From assembly GCF_901000735.1 (NCBI RefSeq), contig NC_081545.1, positions 868,001 through 932,000 of the forward strand: a stretch of 64,000 nt of DNA. Reading direction: 5' to 3'. The DNA comes from Corylus avellana. Taxonomy: Eukaryota; Streptophyta; Magnoliopsida; Fagales; Betulaceae. The position numbers were made by a program, and so were the translations under genes. The notes under the pieces were generated by a model. That model was given only the letters and a program-made list of their open reading frames with translations. It was not told the DNA's origin and did no database searches. Shown here piece by piece: positions 35,348-46,057 of this stretch (position 1 is the first letter of the stretch; the number at the start of each line of letters is the position of its first letter).

Positions 35348-35437
35348 GTACTGAGGCAGAAAAATGGGAAATACGGTGTTGGTGGTGTTTGCAACGGAGG
35401 AGGTGGTGCATCTGCCCTTGTTTTAGAGCTTGTGTAA
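35348..35437 (+). pseudogene. Orphan last exon of acetoacetyl-CoA thiolase
   Basis: After a splice acceptor (CATTGTAG at 35347), 30 codons read VLRQKNGKYGVGGVCNGGGG and then ASALVLELV before TAA at 35435. This is the conserved C-terminus of acetyl-CoA C-acetyltransferase, including the catalytic Cys in GVCNGGG, the enzyme that makes acetoacetyl-CoA for the mevalonate pathway. No other exon is recognisable within the window; the two gaps upstream are the only hiding places nearby. It is either a gene fragment moved here or the tail of a gene broken in assembly. The exon itself is undamaged. Confidence 0.8.
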
Positions 35438-37080
35438 GCCTTTTTCCATGTTAGGTAAGCCTTTCTCTTTCAATCACTACGCTTAAGTTGGCCTTGTTGC
35501 AGCTGAAGATTTAGAGTCAGGCTCGTTGGATACTTGATTTAATCTTTGCGTAATTTAGTTTATTTTGGTTCAGGCTGGATATGAAGAAGGTTGGGAGATG
35601 AGAATCTGTTGGCATCAAAGTCCGATGTTTGTTTTGCAATTTCATCTTCATCTTCTCCTCCATTTTTTGGCTTTCTCTAGAATAAACTATAATTGTATTT
35701 ATCTTCTGAAAGAAATATAGTTGGTTTCTAATATTGTGCACCCTTCTCAAACTGTCTCTCTCTATTACTGGCTGAAAAAAGAAGAAAAAGAAGGAATGAA
35801 TAAATACAAATAAATAAATATATATATGCGAATAATTGGACAGCCTCATGGGTCACCTGCACCAATCCCTGTTGTCGAGGAGAGCAAGCAAGAAGGCCAA
35901 AATGGGATGCTTTTGTTTGTTATTTATTCTATGAAAAATACGAAGCAGAAGTGGGTGGCTGGTACAAACAAGTGATCGAACACATAATGCTACAATTACA
36001 AAAGTCAATTTGGTTAACTTGTTTGTGTTATATAGAATATGCATAGTTAGTTTCTATCGCCAAATTCTACAATTGTTTAGATGCTTTGGACAATAAAGTT
36101 ATAAGCCGATGGTTCATAATTATAAGTTGATAGCCCTCAACAATATTCCAACTATAGATGTCGAAATAGCTCCTAAACTTGTGATAAGCCAGCCTTGTTC
36201 ATAATCCTTGGTTTGGTTTGGATTGAATTTGGTAGGGTGGCTTTTTTGGACATATCTTATTCTAAATTGTAATTTTATTAAAAAAAAAAAGAAAAAAAGA
36301 AAAAAAAAGGAAGTGTAACATGATCTTATACTTTAGCTAACTATATTCCATTTTTAACATTATAATAAGAAGAAAAATCCTCAATTTTATCTATTATTTG
36401 AACCAATAATTTACCTATTTCATAATACTGGCAATTTTTCTGAGAGAATAGAGATCACAGGTGGAATTCTAAAGGAATCAGAAAAAAATGAAGAAGAAAT
36501 GAATAATCATTTCAGATGCATCAGTTGTCAAGCCTTAAAAATTGCAAGCAGCACATTATTTATTTTAATTTTTCCTTTTCTATTTTTTTTGGGTTTAGGA
36601 CATCTCCTTACAAGCCTCTTTGTTGTACATAAAACGCAGCAGAGAGAGAACAATACTCAAAAAATCAGCACAATGAACACAAATAGTTAGGTCTTGCCGT
36701 CACCTGTCTTTTTTCGATGATTGTCCTGAATTCTTCAGAAGTTTTCAACAATACCAACTCTCACAAGCTAGTATTATCTCTTTTTCTCTCTTTAGCATTT
36801 CCGTAAGATTAGCGTATTCATATAGGTGTTTGGAAGTGCGATTTTTTTGTACTGAACTTAACTATATATTTTTTGGATTGTGAATATCGAGAAGAAAAAC
36901 GAGTTTGAGATTATGTTTGGATGATTTACCTATTTCATAATACTGACATGACAGTCTCACCAATTTTTGTAATTTTTCTTTTTAATAAAAACTAATTTAA
37001 GAATTAGTTGTAACTATCGCGGTCAATATTCCATAAGATTGTAAGAATTTTTATTTTTATCTTACTCAATTAATAAAGAC
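35438..37080. other. Intergenic between thiolase exon and NOI gene
   Basis: AT-rich, with homopolymer runs. No gene or element recognised. Open stretches at 35517-35849 (minus) and 36499-36690 (plus) look random. Confidence 0.5.
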
Positions 37081-37196
37081 AAATAATGAGAAGGGGCCGT
37101 TTTGTGTACTTGTGCTTCGCTGGAAGTACCAGTCTAAAGGCTAAAAACACAGTTAGGTTGTTCAAACAGGTGGCCTTCCCATCTACAAAATCCCAC

Positions 37197-37300
37197 TCCC
37201 TCTCTCTCTCTCTCTGTGTGTCTGTCTCTGTGGAATCAGGGAATAGACGAGAAGGGTAGAGAAGGGGAGGCGAGACGGAGATCTCTCTCCAATCGCACTC
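37197..37300 (+). promoter_or_regulatory. 5' leader of the NOI gene with CT microsatellite
   Basis: A (CT)n run at about 37198-37216 lies 85 bases before the ATG. CT-rich patches are common in plant core promoters and leaders. No clear TATA box was found just upstream. Confidence 0.4.
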
Positions 37301-39642
37301 ATGGCGGTACGTTTTTTTTTTTTTTTTTAAACAAAAGTTTATTGAAGAACAATTCGCATACGTACGTACATGTCTTGTGTTGTCTTTGTGCGTTTGGACG
37401 AATTCGATTTCGTGGATATTTATTTGGTTCTTCTTTTGCTTTTGGTCTATCAACTACCATTTCTGTTTGCGTTTTGATTTCTCTGAATGCCTGCTTTCTG
37501 TTCCATTTTCAATCCCTTTCACAGATTATGGTATTTGATTTTTCTATATATATATATATATGCAGCAATAACATGTTAATGTATGTGGATCTGTTTGTGA
37601 AGTTCTTTGTATACGTTTGTATATGTTTTTCGCTTTGTGTTGGTTGTGTTAGTGGGGTTCTTATCTAGTTTTTTTAAATGGTGGAAATGTAATCAAAATA
37701 CTAGGCTTTGATGGGTTACGCATCGCTTCAAATTGTTTATCCTATGTGGAGTATTTTTCATCATCTGAGTTCTTGCTTGTAGTTTCATCATGCTTAGAAA
37801 AACTGTTCCTCGACATTATTTAATTTATTTTACTTTGTTATTGACATAGTTCATATGATTCTGTGTGATCCTAGCTTTAGTATTTGAGCTACTTTTTCAT
37901 GTAAGCAAACCAAGTATATTAATATGTCGTAGTGTTACCATATGATGCAGTATCAAGATCCTGCATGTGGGAATTGGCGGATTATTGTAATCAATTCTTG
38001 CCATTCCCCCTCGGATCAAGATGGTGGCATGTGAGGCAAAAAAATTTCATCCCTTTTCCCTTTGCTTCTTTGGCCACCTTCCCTCTCTCTCCTCCATGAC
38101 CCACAGCTGGCCAAGGACCCATGATCGTGAGTCTCCATGGCCATGGGGTAGAGAGGAGGGGAAGCTGGCAGCCATGGAGGAGAGAGGAAGGGAAGCCGGC
38201 GGCCAAAGAAGCAAAGGGAAAGGTGTGAAATTTATTGCCCCATGACGTGAATGAATGGCCACAATTTAAGAATTGCAGACCCCTGCTATACTTTAGGTAT
38301 TGCAGGGGATCTCAATCCCCCCTTTCTCTTTAACGTATATCTATTGGTTTTATTTATTTATGTTATGTATCCTGTTCCATGTTTACTGATTATTCTGCAA
38401 GCATCTCCAATATTTCCTTGTATAAAAAGATTTACAATTAGCTTGACTAGCATCTTTATATTAAGGCATGTGAAGCACCATCCTCCTATATTTCATTCAT
38501 ATCTTTGTTTTGGTTGTATTTTCCTTGAATTAATATGTAGGCAGCAAGAAGTTGGGCATATGAGAAGATTGCATTTATCACACGTATCTTATGAAATTTG
38601 AATTTCCACAGGAAAAGGGTAAACCATTGCCAAAGTTTGGAGAATGGGATGTCAATGACCCTGCTTCTGCAGAGGGATTCACGGTAATCTTCAACAAGGC
38701 TCGGAATGAGAAAAAAACGGGCGGCAAGATTGAATCGCCACCAATGGTTGACTCAAACTATAAGCACGAAGCAGTTCTTGGAAAACCTCACTCTGTAAGT
38801 TCCAACTTTGCATATTTCTTATATTGGATGTGCACTCTGGCTTGTATAAAACCTCCCTCAATTTTATGCTTTGAACCTTTTCCCATTTCATACAACTTAC
38901 TAAAAGCAGGAGGATCGTGTTTGGTTGACAACATAAAGTGTTAATTTGAACGTTCATTATCATAAATTGTTCCATTGCTTTAGAACATCAATTTGGCCTT
39001 TGTTTCAAATTAAATCTAAAGCTTTAATTGAATCGCATAAACCCTATAATTTCAAAATTATTGCAATCTGGACCCTTGGTGTGTTTCTGTTGAGCATAAA
39101 AAACTGAAATCCATGTAATCTGCACTTAAGACCATTCTTGTAATCTGTAAATCCCTCTATGTGAATTGAAACTCATGGAATGGTTTGCTTATATGCAAAA
39201 AATTCTAATAGTTAAACAAGATCAATTCTCAGCCAATATTCTTTTGGTCTTTGTATTGCTTTTTCATACTTAAAATTCAAATCACCCTATCCTTGGTAGC
39301 GTTTTCATACTTAAAATTCAAATCACCGAATCCTTGGTATTGGTAATATTCTTACTTTTTGTGTATTTTCACTCTTCCATCTTAATGCCCTCATTTTGGC
39401 ATAGAACTCATATTGGCTAATTACTAATGTCCCTGATTGATTTTTATGGCCATCTTCTGAGGCTGGTTATGAATGCCAATGATATATACATGCATGATAG
39501 AAGATATGCTTAAGAATTGTTTGATGAGACAACCATGTTTCCTTATAATGACACTTGTGGGTTAATACATTGCTTTTTATTTTGATGTTTACAGCAGAAA
39601 AAATGGTGTTGCTGCATACAATCTACTTATGCAGAATCTTGA
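37301..39642 (+). CDS. NOI / RIN4-like small protein, three exons
   Basis: Spliced CDS 37301-37306, 38612-38794, 39595-39642 gives a complete 78-aa protein with GT/AG introns of 1305 and 800 bases, all in phase 0. Exon 1 encodes only Met-Ala, as in other small NOI genes. Residues 7-34 are the NOI domain (PLPKFGEWDVNDPASAEGFT, then VIFNKAR); the PKFGEW part matches the core of the site cut by the bacterial protease AvrRpt2 in RIN4-family proteins. The C-terminus, QKKWCCCIQSTYAES, has three Cys after basic residues, typical of plasma-membrane attachment by palmitoylation. RIN4 itself is a membrane-bound immune regulator guarded by NLRs; small NOI proteins are less studied. No lesions are seen. 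Intron 1 carries a foldback element. Confidence 0.92.
37980..38275. mobile_element. Foldback element in NOI intron 1
   Basis: Two arms pair across about 38099-38175. The left arm has AAATTTCATCCCTTTTCCC and TTTGCTTCTTTGGCC; the right arm, read in reverse, has AAATTTCACACCTTTCCC and TTTGCTTCTTTGGCC, and both reach CTCTCTCCTCCATG. The arms are about 85 bases with a few indels. It is probably a miniature transposon; exact ends are unclear, and a second partial match of the GATCC-TGCA type just outside may be its true terminus. Confidence 0.65.
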
Positions 39643-40595
39643 GGCTTCTCTTACCTCTTAATAGCTTGAATATGAAAGCATCGTTTTGTTCATGCCCGAG
39701 CTGAAAACATATTCCAGAAGGCTGGAGCTGTATTCAGAAGCTATGATGGATCCTACTGGTTTTGTTTGTTTTGTCCTAAACTTGGTGATAATGTGCTCGT
39801 AGAGAAGTTTAAGGAACAATGTTATATTATGGTCAGTATACCGGTTGGTTATTCTTTGGTGCTGCTTCTCTTCTTTATTGAAATCCTATGACTTGGTACA
39901 CTACTATTTGTGACAATTTGTTTCTTCATTGTTTTGAGTGTATTTGATTTCTTCTTTCCTGGTTAACTGCATAGTTATACCTCATGAGGCTTTCCTATTT
40001 CTCTTAAAATAGTTGATGGTGCATCATGGAATCAATAATGTCTATTCCCTTCGTCATATATCAGAACAAACTGCAAAATTATCAAGCAGATATATTTTAT
40101 ATTTTATTTTTTTCCAAATTGAAAATGGTAAGCAGAGCTTGGATAACAATGTCATGCATACGGCTTGTCGAATATTGTGAAGGAATTGTATGAGTCATGT
40201 TAAGCTCTATATTGAGTCTTTACTAGGTAAGATTGAATTTTTTTAGTGTGTCTAAGAAGTTATAACCGTAACTTTAACTAGTCCTTTTGAAGTAATAGCA
40301 TCAAAACTCACCTAATAAAATCTATTATCTCCCTAGTCATAATGCCGCTAGACTCAAATTTAACGGTTGGGATGGCCGTTAAAACCCAAACCACCAATTG
40401 GATTAGAACCAAATCGAAAGTGGGTTGGAAGTTGGAACTGCACGGATTTGAACACCCCTACTATTCAAAAAAATCAACTCATATTCAATGTCAATTTAAC
40501 CATAGATGACACATCTCTTCATTAAATAGGGCAATGGTTACATGATAGTCCATCTTGTGCTAATAATAGATTCATTAAATATGCAACAAACATAT
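39643..40595. other. NOI 3' trailer and intergenic
   Basis: The first few hundred bases are probably NOI 3'-UTR. Nothing else recognised up to the convergent p24 gene. Confidence 0.5.
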
Positions 40596-42750
40596 CTAAA
40601 CTTTGAGGACGCTAGCCCCTAGTTTCCGATTAAACAAGCGTTGCAAAAGGTAGACTTGGAGGACGCTGGCCCCAACGAGTGCTACCGATTCAATCACTGC
40701 CTTAGGGATTGCTCTCCGGCTCATTCCATCATTAACTGCAACATTATAATAACATAGCATTAATTCAAAGATAAATGAACTTTCACCAAATAATTAAGAA
40801 CCGGGATCCTGATCTTTTGAAATTACCTTCCCAAATTCCAAGAAATTTGGGACGAGAATAAGAATGGAGGGACTATTTTGATATTTGGTTATGATGTGAC
40901 ATAAAAATGTGAAAATAGTTTCGAGTCATTTGTTAATATTTTTACTTTCTACCCTAAAAAGCATTTAACCAAACGGGCCCAATCATGAGGTAGTACCTAT
41001 TGCCTGGCGGTGAGTCTCAGCCTTTAACCAATGCTGTTCAAAAACGATGTTGTCAAGGGCTTCCTCCAACTTTGCTATCTGTTCCATCAAGGGGGTGACA
41101 TGGGCTGCATAGATCAACAACAATTTCTAATCATTATCCAAATGGAGGTTGATAAAATAAATACTAATAATAATAAAAGAAAGAAAGAGGGGTTAAGTAA
41201 TAAAAAGAAGAAAAAATTAATGATTCTTTTTATTATAGCGTTCATCTCGCGTACATAGAATGCAAATTTAAGAAGCGTTTTTCTAAAAAGCTCACCATCT
41301 TGTAAATGCTGTTCAGAGGGCTTCAAGGATTTGAGGTGACCAACATGTACATCAAAGTAAATGGATTCATGGTATGGAGACTTGTTAATGAAACATAAGT
41401 GATAAATCCCCTTCGATGGTGCCATAAAACTAATGGTCAAGCTTTTCCTGTCGCGAAAATCTAGAATCTGCTCGCCACTCGGTCCCTTTATCTGATGATA
41501 ATATCAACACAATAGTGAGATTACTAAAGATTCTATGGTGGATGGATGCAGCACAATGAAAGAAACCGGAGAAATTCAAGGCCAAGTTCTTTATTTTAGC
41601 CTTTTTGATCCATGCAAAGGAAAAACGTAAACGTTTTCTAGATGTAATACTTTTTAACCTTCAAGTACCTCAAAAGAACCCGTTCTTGTTCTATGTTCTC
41701 CTAATGTAATTACAAATCAAAAGTCTCTGAGTGGTATTTACATGGAATTTGATACAAATTTTGGATATAATTCACCATTCAAAATTAGTTTGCACAAAAA
41801 GAGTTCTTAATAACTTATATACACGTGATTAATATTATATTTAACTCGTGTGGTACTTAGAATTATAACGTACATACCATCAAGCTCCACAACTAACTTT
41901 CACGGTGTGCCATCTTTTGGGGACTCCACTTTATCGACATAATTGATCAAAGCAAATTCAATGTTTCTCAATAGAGGAAAAAAGTTATGTAGATGTAATA
42001 CTTTTTAATCATCATGTCAAAGAACCTGATCGATTTGGTTCTATCTTCTCATAATGTAATTACAAATCAAAAGTTTACGAGTGGTCTTTATACAGAATTT
42101 GATATAAATTTTAGGTAAAATTCACTCTTAAAAGCCAACTTGTAGTTAAGATTGTGCTTAACCCCATGTGAAATACTTCGGATTATAACATATTACCACA
42201 CTTCATCGTTGGATCGATGCTAACCCAATGGTAATTCTTTCTCTTTTGACCGCTCCACTCATATATTAATATCCAATAACTTCTAACGGTATGCAACATT
42301 TTAACGTTAAATATCCAATATGGCAGATGGTGCGAAATTTCAATTGTGAACTAATTGCAGACCATGAGATGACTATAAGAACAGAAACAGAAAGAAACCA
42401 TGCATGCATCCTAATCTTCGAGAAGAAAAAAAAAAAAACCCATTATATATATTCTAAAAGCACAAGATCATTTATGAAAACAATGAAAAGAAAATGAAAA
42501 AAGAAGAAGAAGATATGTAACATACGACGAGATCGATACCGTCGGCGTTGGCGGAATGATGCCAGGGGGAATTGTCCTTAATGACTACGAAAGAGACATG
42601 AAAAGAGTCACCCTCGTACTTGACCCCCTGGGAGAAGCACTCTTCTCCTTCCTCTATCCAAAGCCTTAATCCTTCCGTTCCTCTGCTTCTCAATAATACT
42701 AAACACAGCGCCGCCATCGCCACTGCATGTCTCAAACCCCACAACCCCAT
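40596..42750 (-). CDS. p24-beta type transmembrane emp24-domain protein, four exons
   Basis: Minus-strand exons 42750-42526, 41491-41296, 41104-40997 and 40735-40596 join with GT/AG borders into a 222-aa protein. Residues 1-27 form a signal peptide. The GOLD domain follows, with the EECFSQ and HLCFINKSPYH cysteines (38 and 108) that form its disulfide, then a coiled coil (EQIAKLEEALDNIVFEQHWL), a membrane segment near the end (ESVALVGASVLQVYLL) and a short cytosolic tail. p24 proteins cycle between ER and Golgi as cargo receptors of COPI/COPII vesicles. The sequence is closest in my memory to the Arabidopsis p24-beta2 type. The tail, RLFNRKLGASVLKV, departs from the usual ending in KLG-SRV. 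Intron 1 (41492-42525) holds an internal duplication. The gene converges with NOI. Confidence 0.9.
41643..42130. repeat. Direct repeat in p24 intron 1
   Basis: About 140 bases starting TGTAATACTTTTTAA at 41644 recur in diverged form at 41994-42130; both contain ATGTAATTACAAATCAAAAG. Old local duplication, no known role. Confidence 0.7.
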
Positions 42751-43352
42751 CTCTTACAACCGTTTGGAAATGGGACGATCAAGTCCAGGTTCACAAAGGA
42801 CAAACGTTGTCGTTTCTTTTTATTGCATGCCTAGCTGTTTTGTCGTTACTGGGTAAAGACAACGGTGTTGTACAATTTAGATGGAAATGATCTCTCAATT
42901 TCCTTCTATTTAGTACATTTTGAAAGGTAGCATTATCCAAAAATTTTTAATGATGGTAGTGTATTAAATGCAATACCCTTCAAAATGCACTAAATAGAAA
43001 AAATAGAAAAATTTTGAAATGGAGAGATCCTTTTCCAATTTAGATATGCCACGTGGACATGGTTACATCATAGTTTAGGCTTTGGGGCATGTGAATGTGA
43101 CGTCTTTCTTTTATATTTTTCTTTTCTAAATTAAGCAATCAAAATATGAACCATTTAATTTAAAAATAGTTAATAAAAATTACTACAAATTTCTTACTTA
43201 TTATTTATAACATTGTATTATCCCAAATATTTTCATGTTATTTACAAAAGTATTTTGATTCTTATCTACAACGTGCTACAATTTAGGAATCACAAGGCGG
43301 GATTCAATGAGAATCTTTTCAGGGAAGGGCGGTGGGTTGGAAGTCTTGAGAC
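42751..43352. other. Region upstream of the p24 gene
   Basis: Probably the minus-strand p24 leader and promoter at first, then AT-rich sequence. An imperfect inverted repeat (TTCTATTTAGTACATTTTGAA with TTCAAAATGCACTAAATAGAA, about 42902-42993) suggests a small foldback element. Confidence 0.4.
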
Positions 43353-43452
43353 NNNNNNNNNNNNNNNNNNNNNNNNNNNNNNNNNNNNNNNNNNNNNNNN
43401 NNNNNNNNNNNNNNNNNNNNNNNNNNNNNNNNNNNNNNNNNNNNNNNNNNNN
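43353..43452. other. Assembly gap (100 N)
   Basis: Lies 245 bases before the remaining part of the second LRR receptor gene, whose 5' half is missing. Confidence 1.
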
Positions 43453-43530
43453 ACATATATTTTATTGTTGACATAATGTGTTATAAGTAGTTTAATTTTT
43501 TTTGGTTTTTTAGTGTTTGACATAAAAAGC
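43453..43530. repeat. Inverted-match segment, partner at 28737-28815
   Basis: Opposite-strand copy of 28737-28815, starting right at the gap edge. Confidence 0.7.
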
Positions 43531-43697
43531 TAATTAAACTACAATTTTACTTAACAATAACATTAACCAAGTTTTTGGTACTAGAAGCATAATCAGGTCC
43601 TGTTTTTGGAAGCTAGCTAGGAACAATCTTTGAAGAACCGAATGATCACTATGTTAATATGTTCACATTTTATGGAAATAGTGGTAAGTGAAAAATA

Positions 43698-45704
43698 GTG
43701 TGCAACCAAACAAAAGAATTGTTATTCCATATAAATAATCGTCTCATTATATGGATCTATCCCACATTCAGTAACCTCACCCAACTCACTTGTCTGGATT
43801 TGTCATTGAACAGTCTAACAGGTCACATCCCTTCTTCCTTGTCAAGTAACATGACCCAATTAACTTATCTCAGCCTTTCAAAAAATAACATGGAAGGTAC
43901 CATTCCGAGCTCATTCTCTGAACTCAGGAGTATTGAGGTTCTTGACTTAGGAGGAAATAACTTGGAAGGTACCATTCCAAGCTCATTCTCTGAACTCAAA
44001 AATATTAAGGTTCTTAAATTAAGAGAAAATAACTTGGAAGGTACCATTCCAAGCTCATTCTCTGAACTCAAGAGTATTGAGTATCTTGACTTAGGAGGAA
44101 ATAACTTGAGTGGGATGTTGGAGTTTGACATGTTTCTTACTTTCAAAAGTTTCACTTTGTTGGACCTGAGATCCAACAATTTGACATTGCTAACCAAGGC
44201 CAATTCAAATGGTACTCTTCATCAGTTTGAAAGTCTAAATTTGGGTTCTTGCAACTTGCGAAAATTCCCAGATTTCTTACGAAACCAAAACAAATTGCTT
44301 CTTCTTGATCTCTCACACAACAATCTTGAAGGCCTAATACCCAAATGGTTTTATAATGTAAGTATAGAATCTCTTGAGTTTATAAGCCTTTCTGACAATT
44401 TTCTAGTAGGCTTTGAACAATCACCAATGGTTCTCCCATGGTCTAAACTATCAAGTTTAGATCTTGGCAATAACTCGTTGCAAGGATCACTCCCAATTCC
44501 ACCACCATCTACCAGGATTTATCGAGTCCAAAGGAACTTCATAAGAGAAATGTCACCGTTGTTGATTTGCAATCAGAGTTCACTTGAAGTACTTGATTTG
44601 TCCTATAACAACTTGAGTGACATGCTTCCTCCATGTTTAGGAAACTTCAGTTCTCCTTTGTTAGTACTTCAACTACGAAGCAACAACTTCCATGGCACCA
44701 TCCCAAAAACATGGTCAAAGGAAAGCGGCTTAAAGATGATTGACTTAACTGAAAACCAATTGCAAGGTCAGGTACCAAGATCAATGGCTAACTGTACGAT
44801 GCTAGAGTACCTTAATGTTGGTAACAATCAAATCAATGATCTCTTTCCCTTTTGGTTGGGAACTCTTTCTCGGTTGAAGGTTCTCGTCCTTCGTTCCAAT
44901 GCATTCCATGGTGCAATAACGAGTCCTCAAACCAATTATACATTCTTCGAGTTGCATATCATTGATCTCTCTCAAAATAGTTTCTCTAGAAATTTGCCTG
45001 CTAAGTATTTCCTACATTGGAATGCCATGAAAGTTGTCGGTGCAAATCAGTTGATATACATGGTGCTACATATTACTAGCAAAGACGGCCCCTTCGATGG
45101 TACTGTCCTTTGCACAGTTACAGTGACAAACAAAGGCATAAATTTAAAGTATGATAAAACCCAATATGTGTTCACAGTCATTGATTTCTCAAGCAATAAA
45201 TTTGAAGGAGAAATTCCAGAATTCCTAAGAACTCTTAAAGGACTGCATTTACTAAATCTTTCCAATAATGCTCTCACTGGTTATATCCCGCCAACCTTGG
45301 GGAACTTGACAAATATAAAATCAATGGATCTTTCCAAAAACAAGTTGTTTGGAGAGATACCTCCACAACTAACACAACTCTTTTCCCTTGAATACTTTAA
45401 TGTCTCCAACAACTGTCTCACAGGACCTATACCATATGGCAATCAATTTGACACATTTCCGAATAGTTCATTTGGAGGTAATTCAGGATTATGTGGAAGC
45501 TAGTTATCAAAGAAATGTGGAGATTTCGAGTACACACCACCTTCTCCATTTGAAGATAATCAAAGTTCAGAGTCTCCATTTGAATTTGGTTGGAAAGTAG
45601 TTGCCATAGGGTATGGATGTAGATTTGTTATAGGAATTGTTATTGGGCAAATTGTGATTGTAAGGAAGTATGATTGGTTTGTGAAGATTTTTGGAAGGAT
45701 GTAG
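43698..45704 (+). pseudogene. Cf-9-like LRR receptor protein, 5' truncated with late stop
   Basis: LRR similarity starts at about 43760 (FSNLTQLTCLDLS); signal peptide, N-terminal cap and the first LRRs are absent, replaced by unrelated sequence beside a gap. The LRR frame then runs open to TAG at 45501, where the paralogue at 62190 reads GNPLSKKC. Past this stop the same frame continues through the acidic linker, a membrane segment (GIVIGQIVIV) and the short tail DWFVKIFGRM to a natural stop at 45702. So the gene has one premature stop plus loss of its 5' end. Three 72-base LRR units in tandem (43896, 43968, 44040) are nearly identical, a sign of recent LRR expansion. Cannot make a secreted receptor as it stands. 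Confidence 0.9.
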
Positions 45705-46057
45705 TAAACTCAATGAATTGAAGAAAGTCTCAAATTTAAATTTAGTTGAATAAAATGTTTTAGGAAAAATATAAATGTTTATGTTTCTTGCATTATTATA
45801 TGTTGCTTGATGGAATTGTAAGCCTGTAAAAATTTCAATGTAGTATCTTACTATTTGTTTGTGTGAGTTTGCATGTGTCTGTATTTTCTTTCCCTTATTT
45901 TAACTTTGGAATACCATAACATTACAGTAGGTTGTCCATTTAAGGTGATCATCCATTCACCCCACAAGAAAATAAGAGGAAAAAACAGAACTTAGATGTT
46001 CATTAAAACATTGAAAGAATCATATCGTTGCATTCATTTTAGGTAGGTCTACCTCTG
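45705..46057 (+). other. Receptor-gene 3' trailer
   Basis: Contains the shared trailer blocks up to about 45900 (GCTTGATGGAATTGTAAGCC), then unassigned sequence joining the P450 relic. Confidence 0.6.

Noticed and set aside
36499..36690. 63-aa plus-strand frame with a hydrophobic stretch
   Set aside because: Low-complexity composition, no homologue recognised, no promoter or splice context.
38021..38245. 74-aa frame in NOI intron 1
   Set aside because: It lies across the foldback element and is a product of its GC-rich arms.
43896..44111. CRISPR-like array of regular repeats
   Set aside because: The 72-base units are in-frame LRR codons of a plant receptor gene, without spacers.
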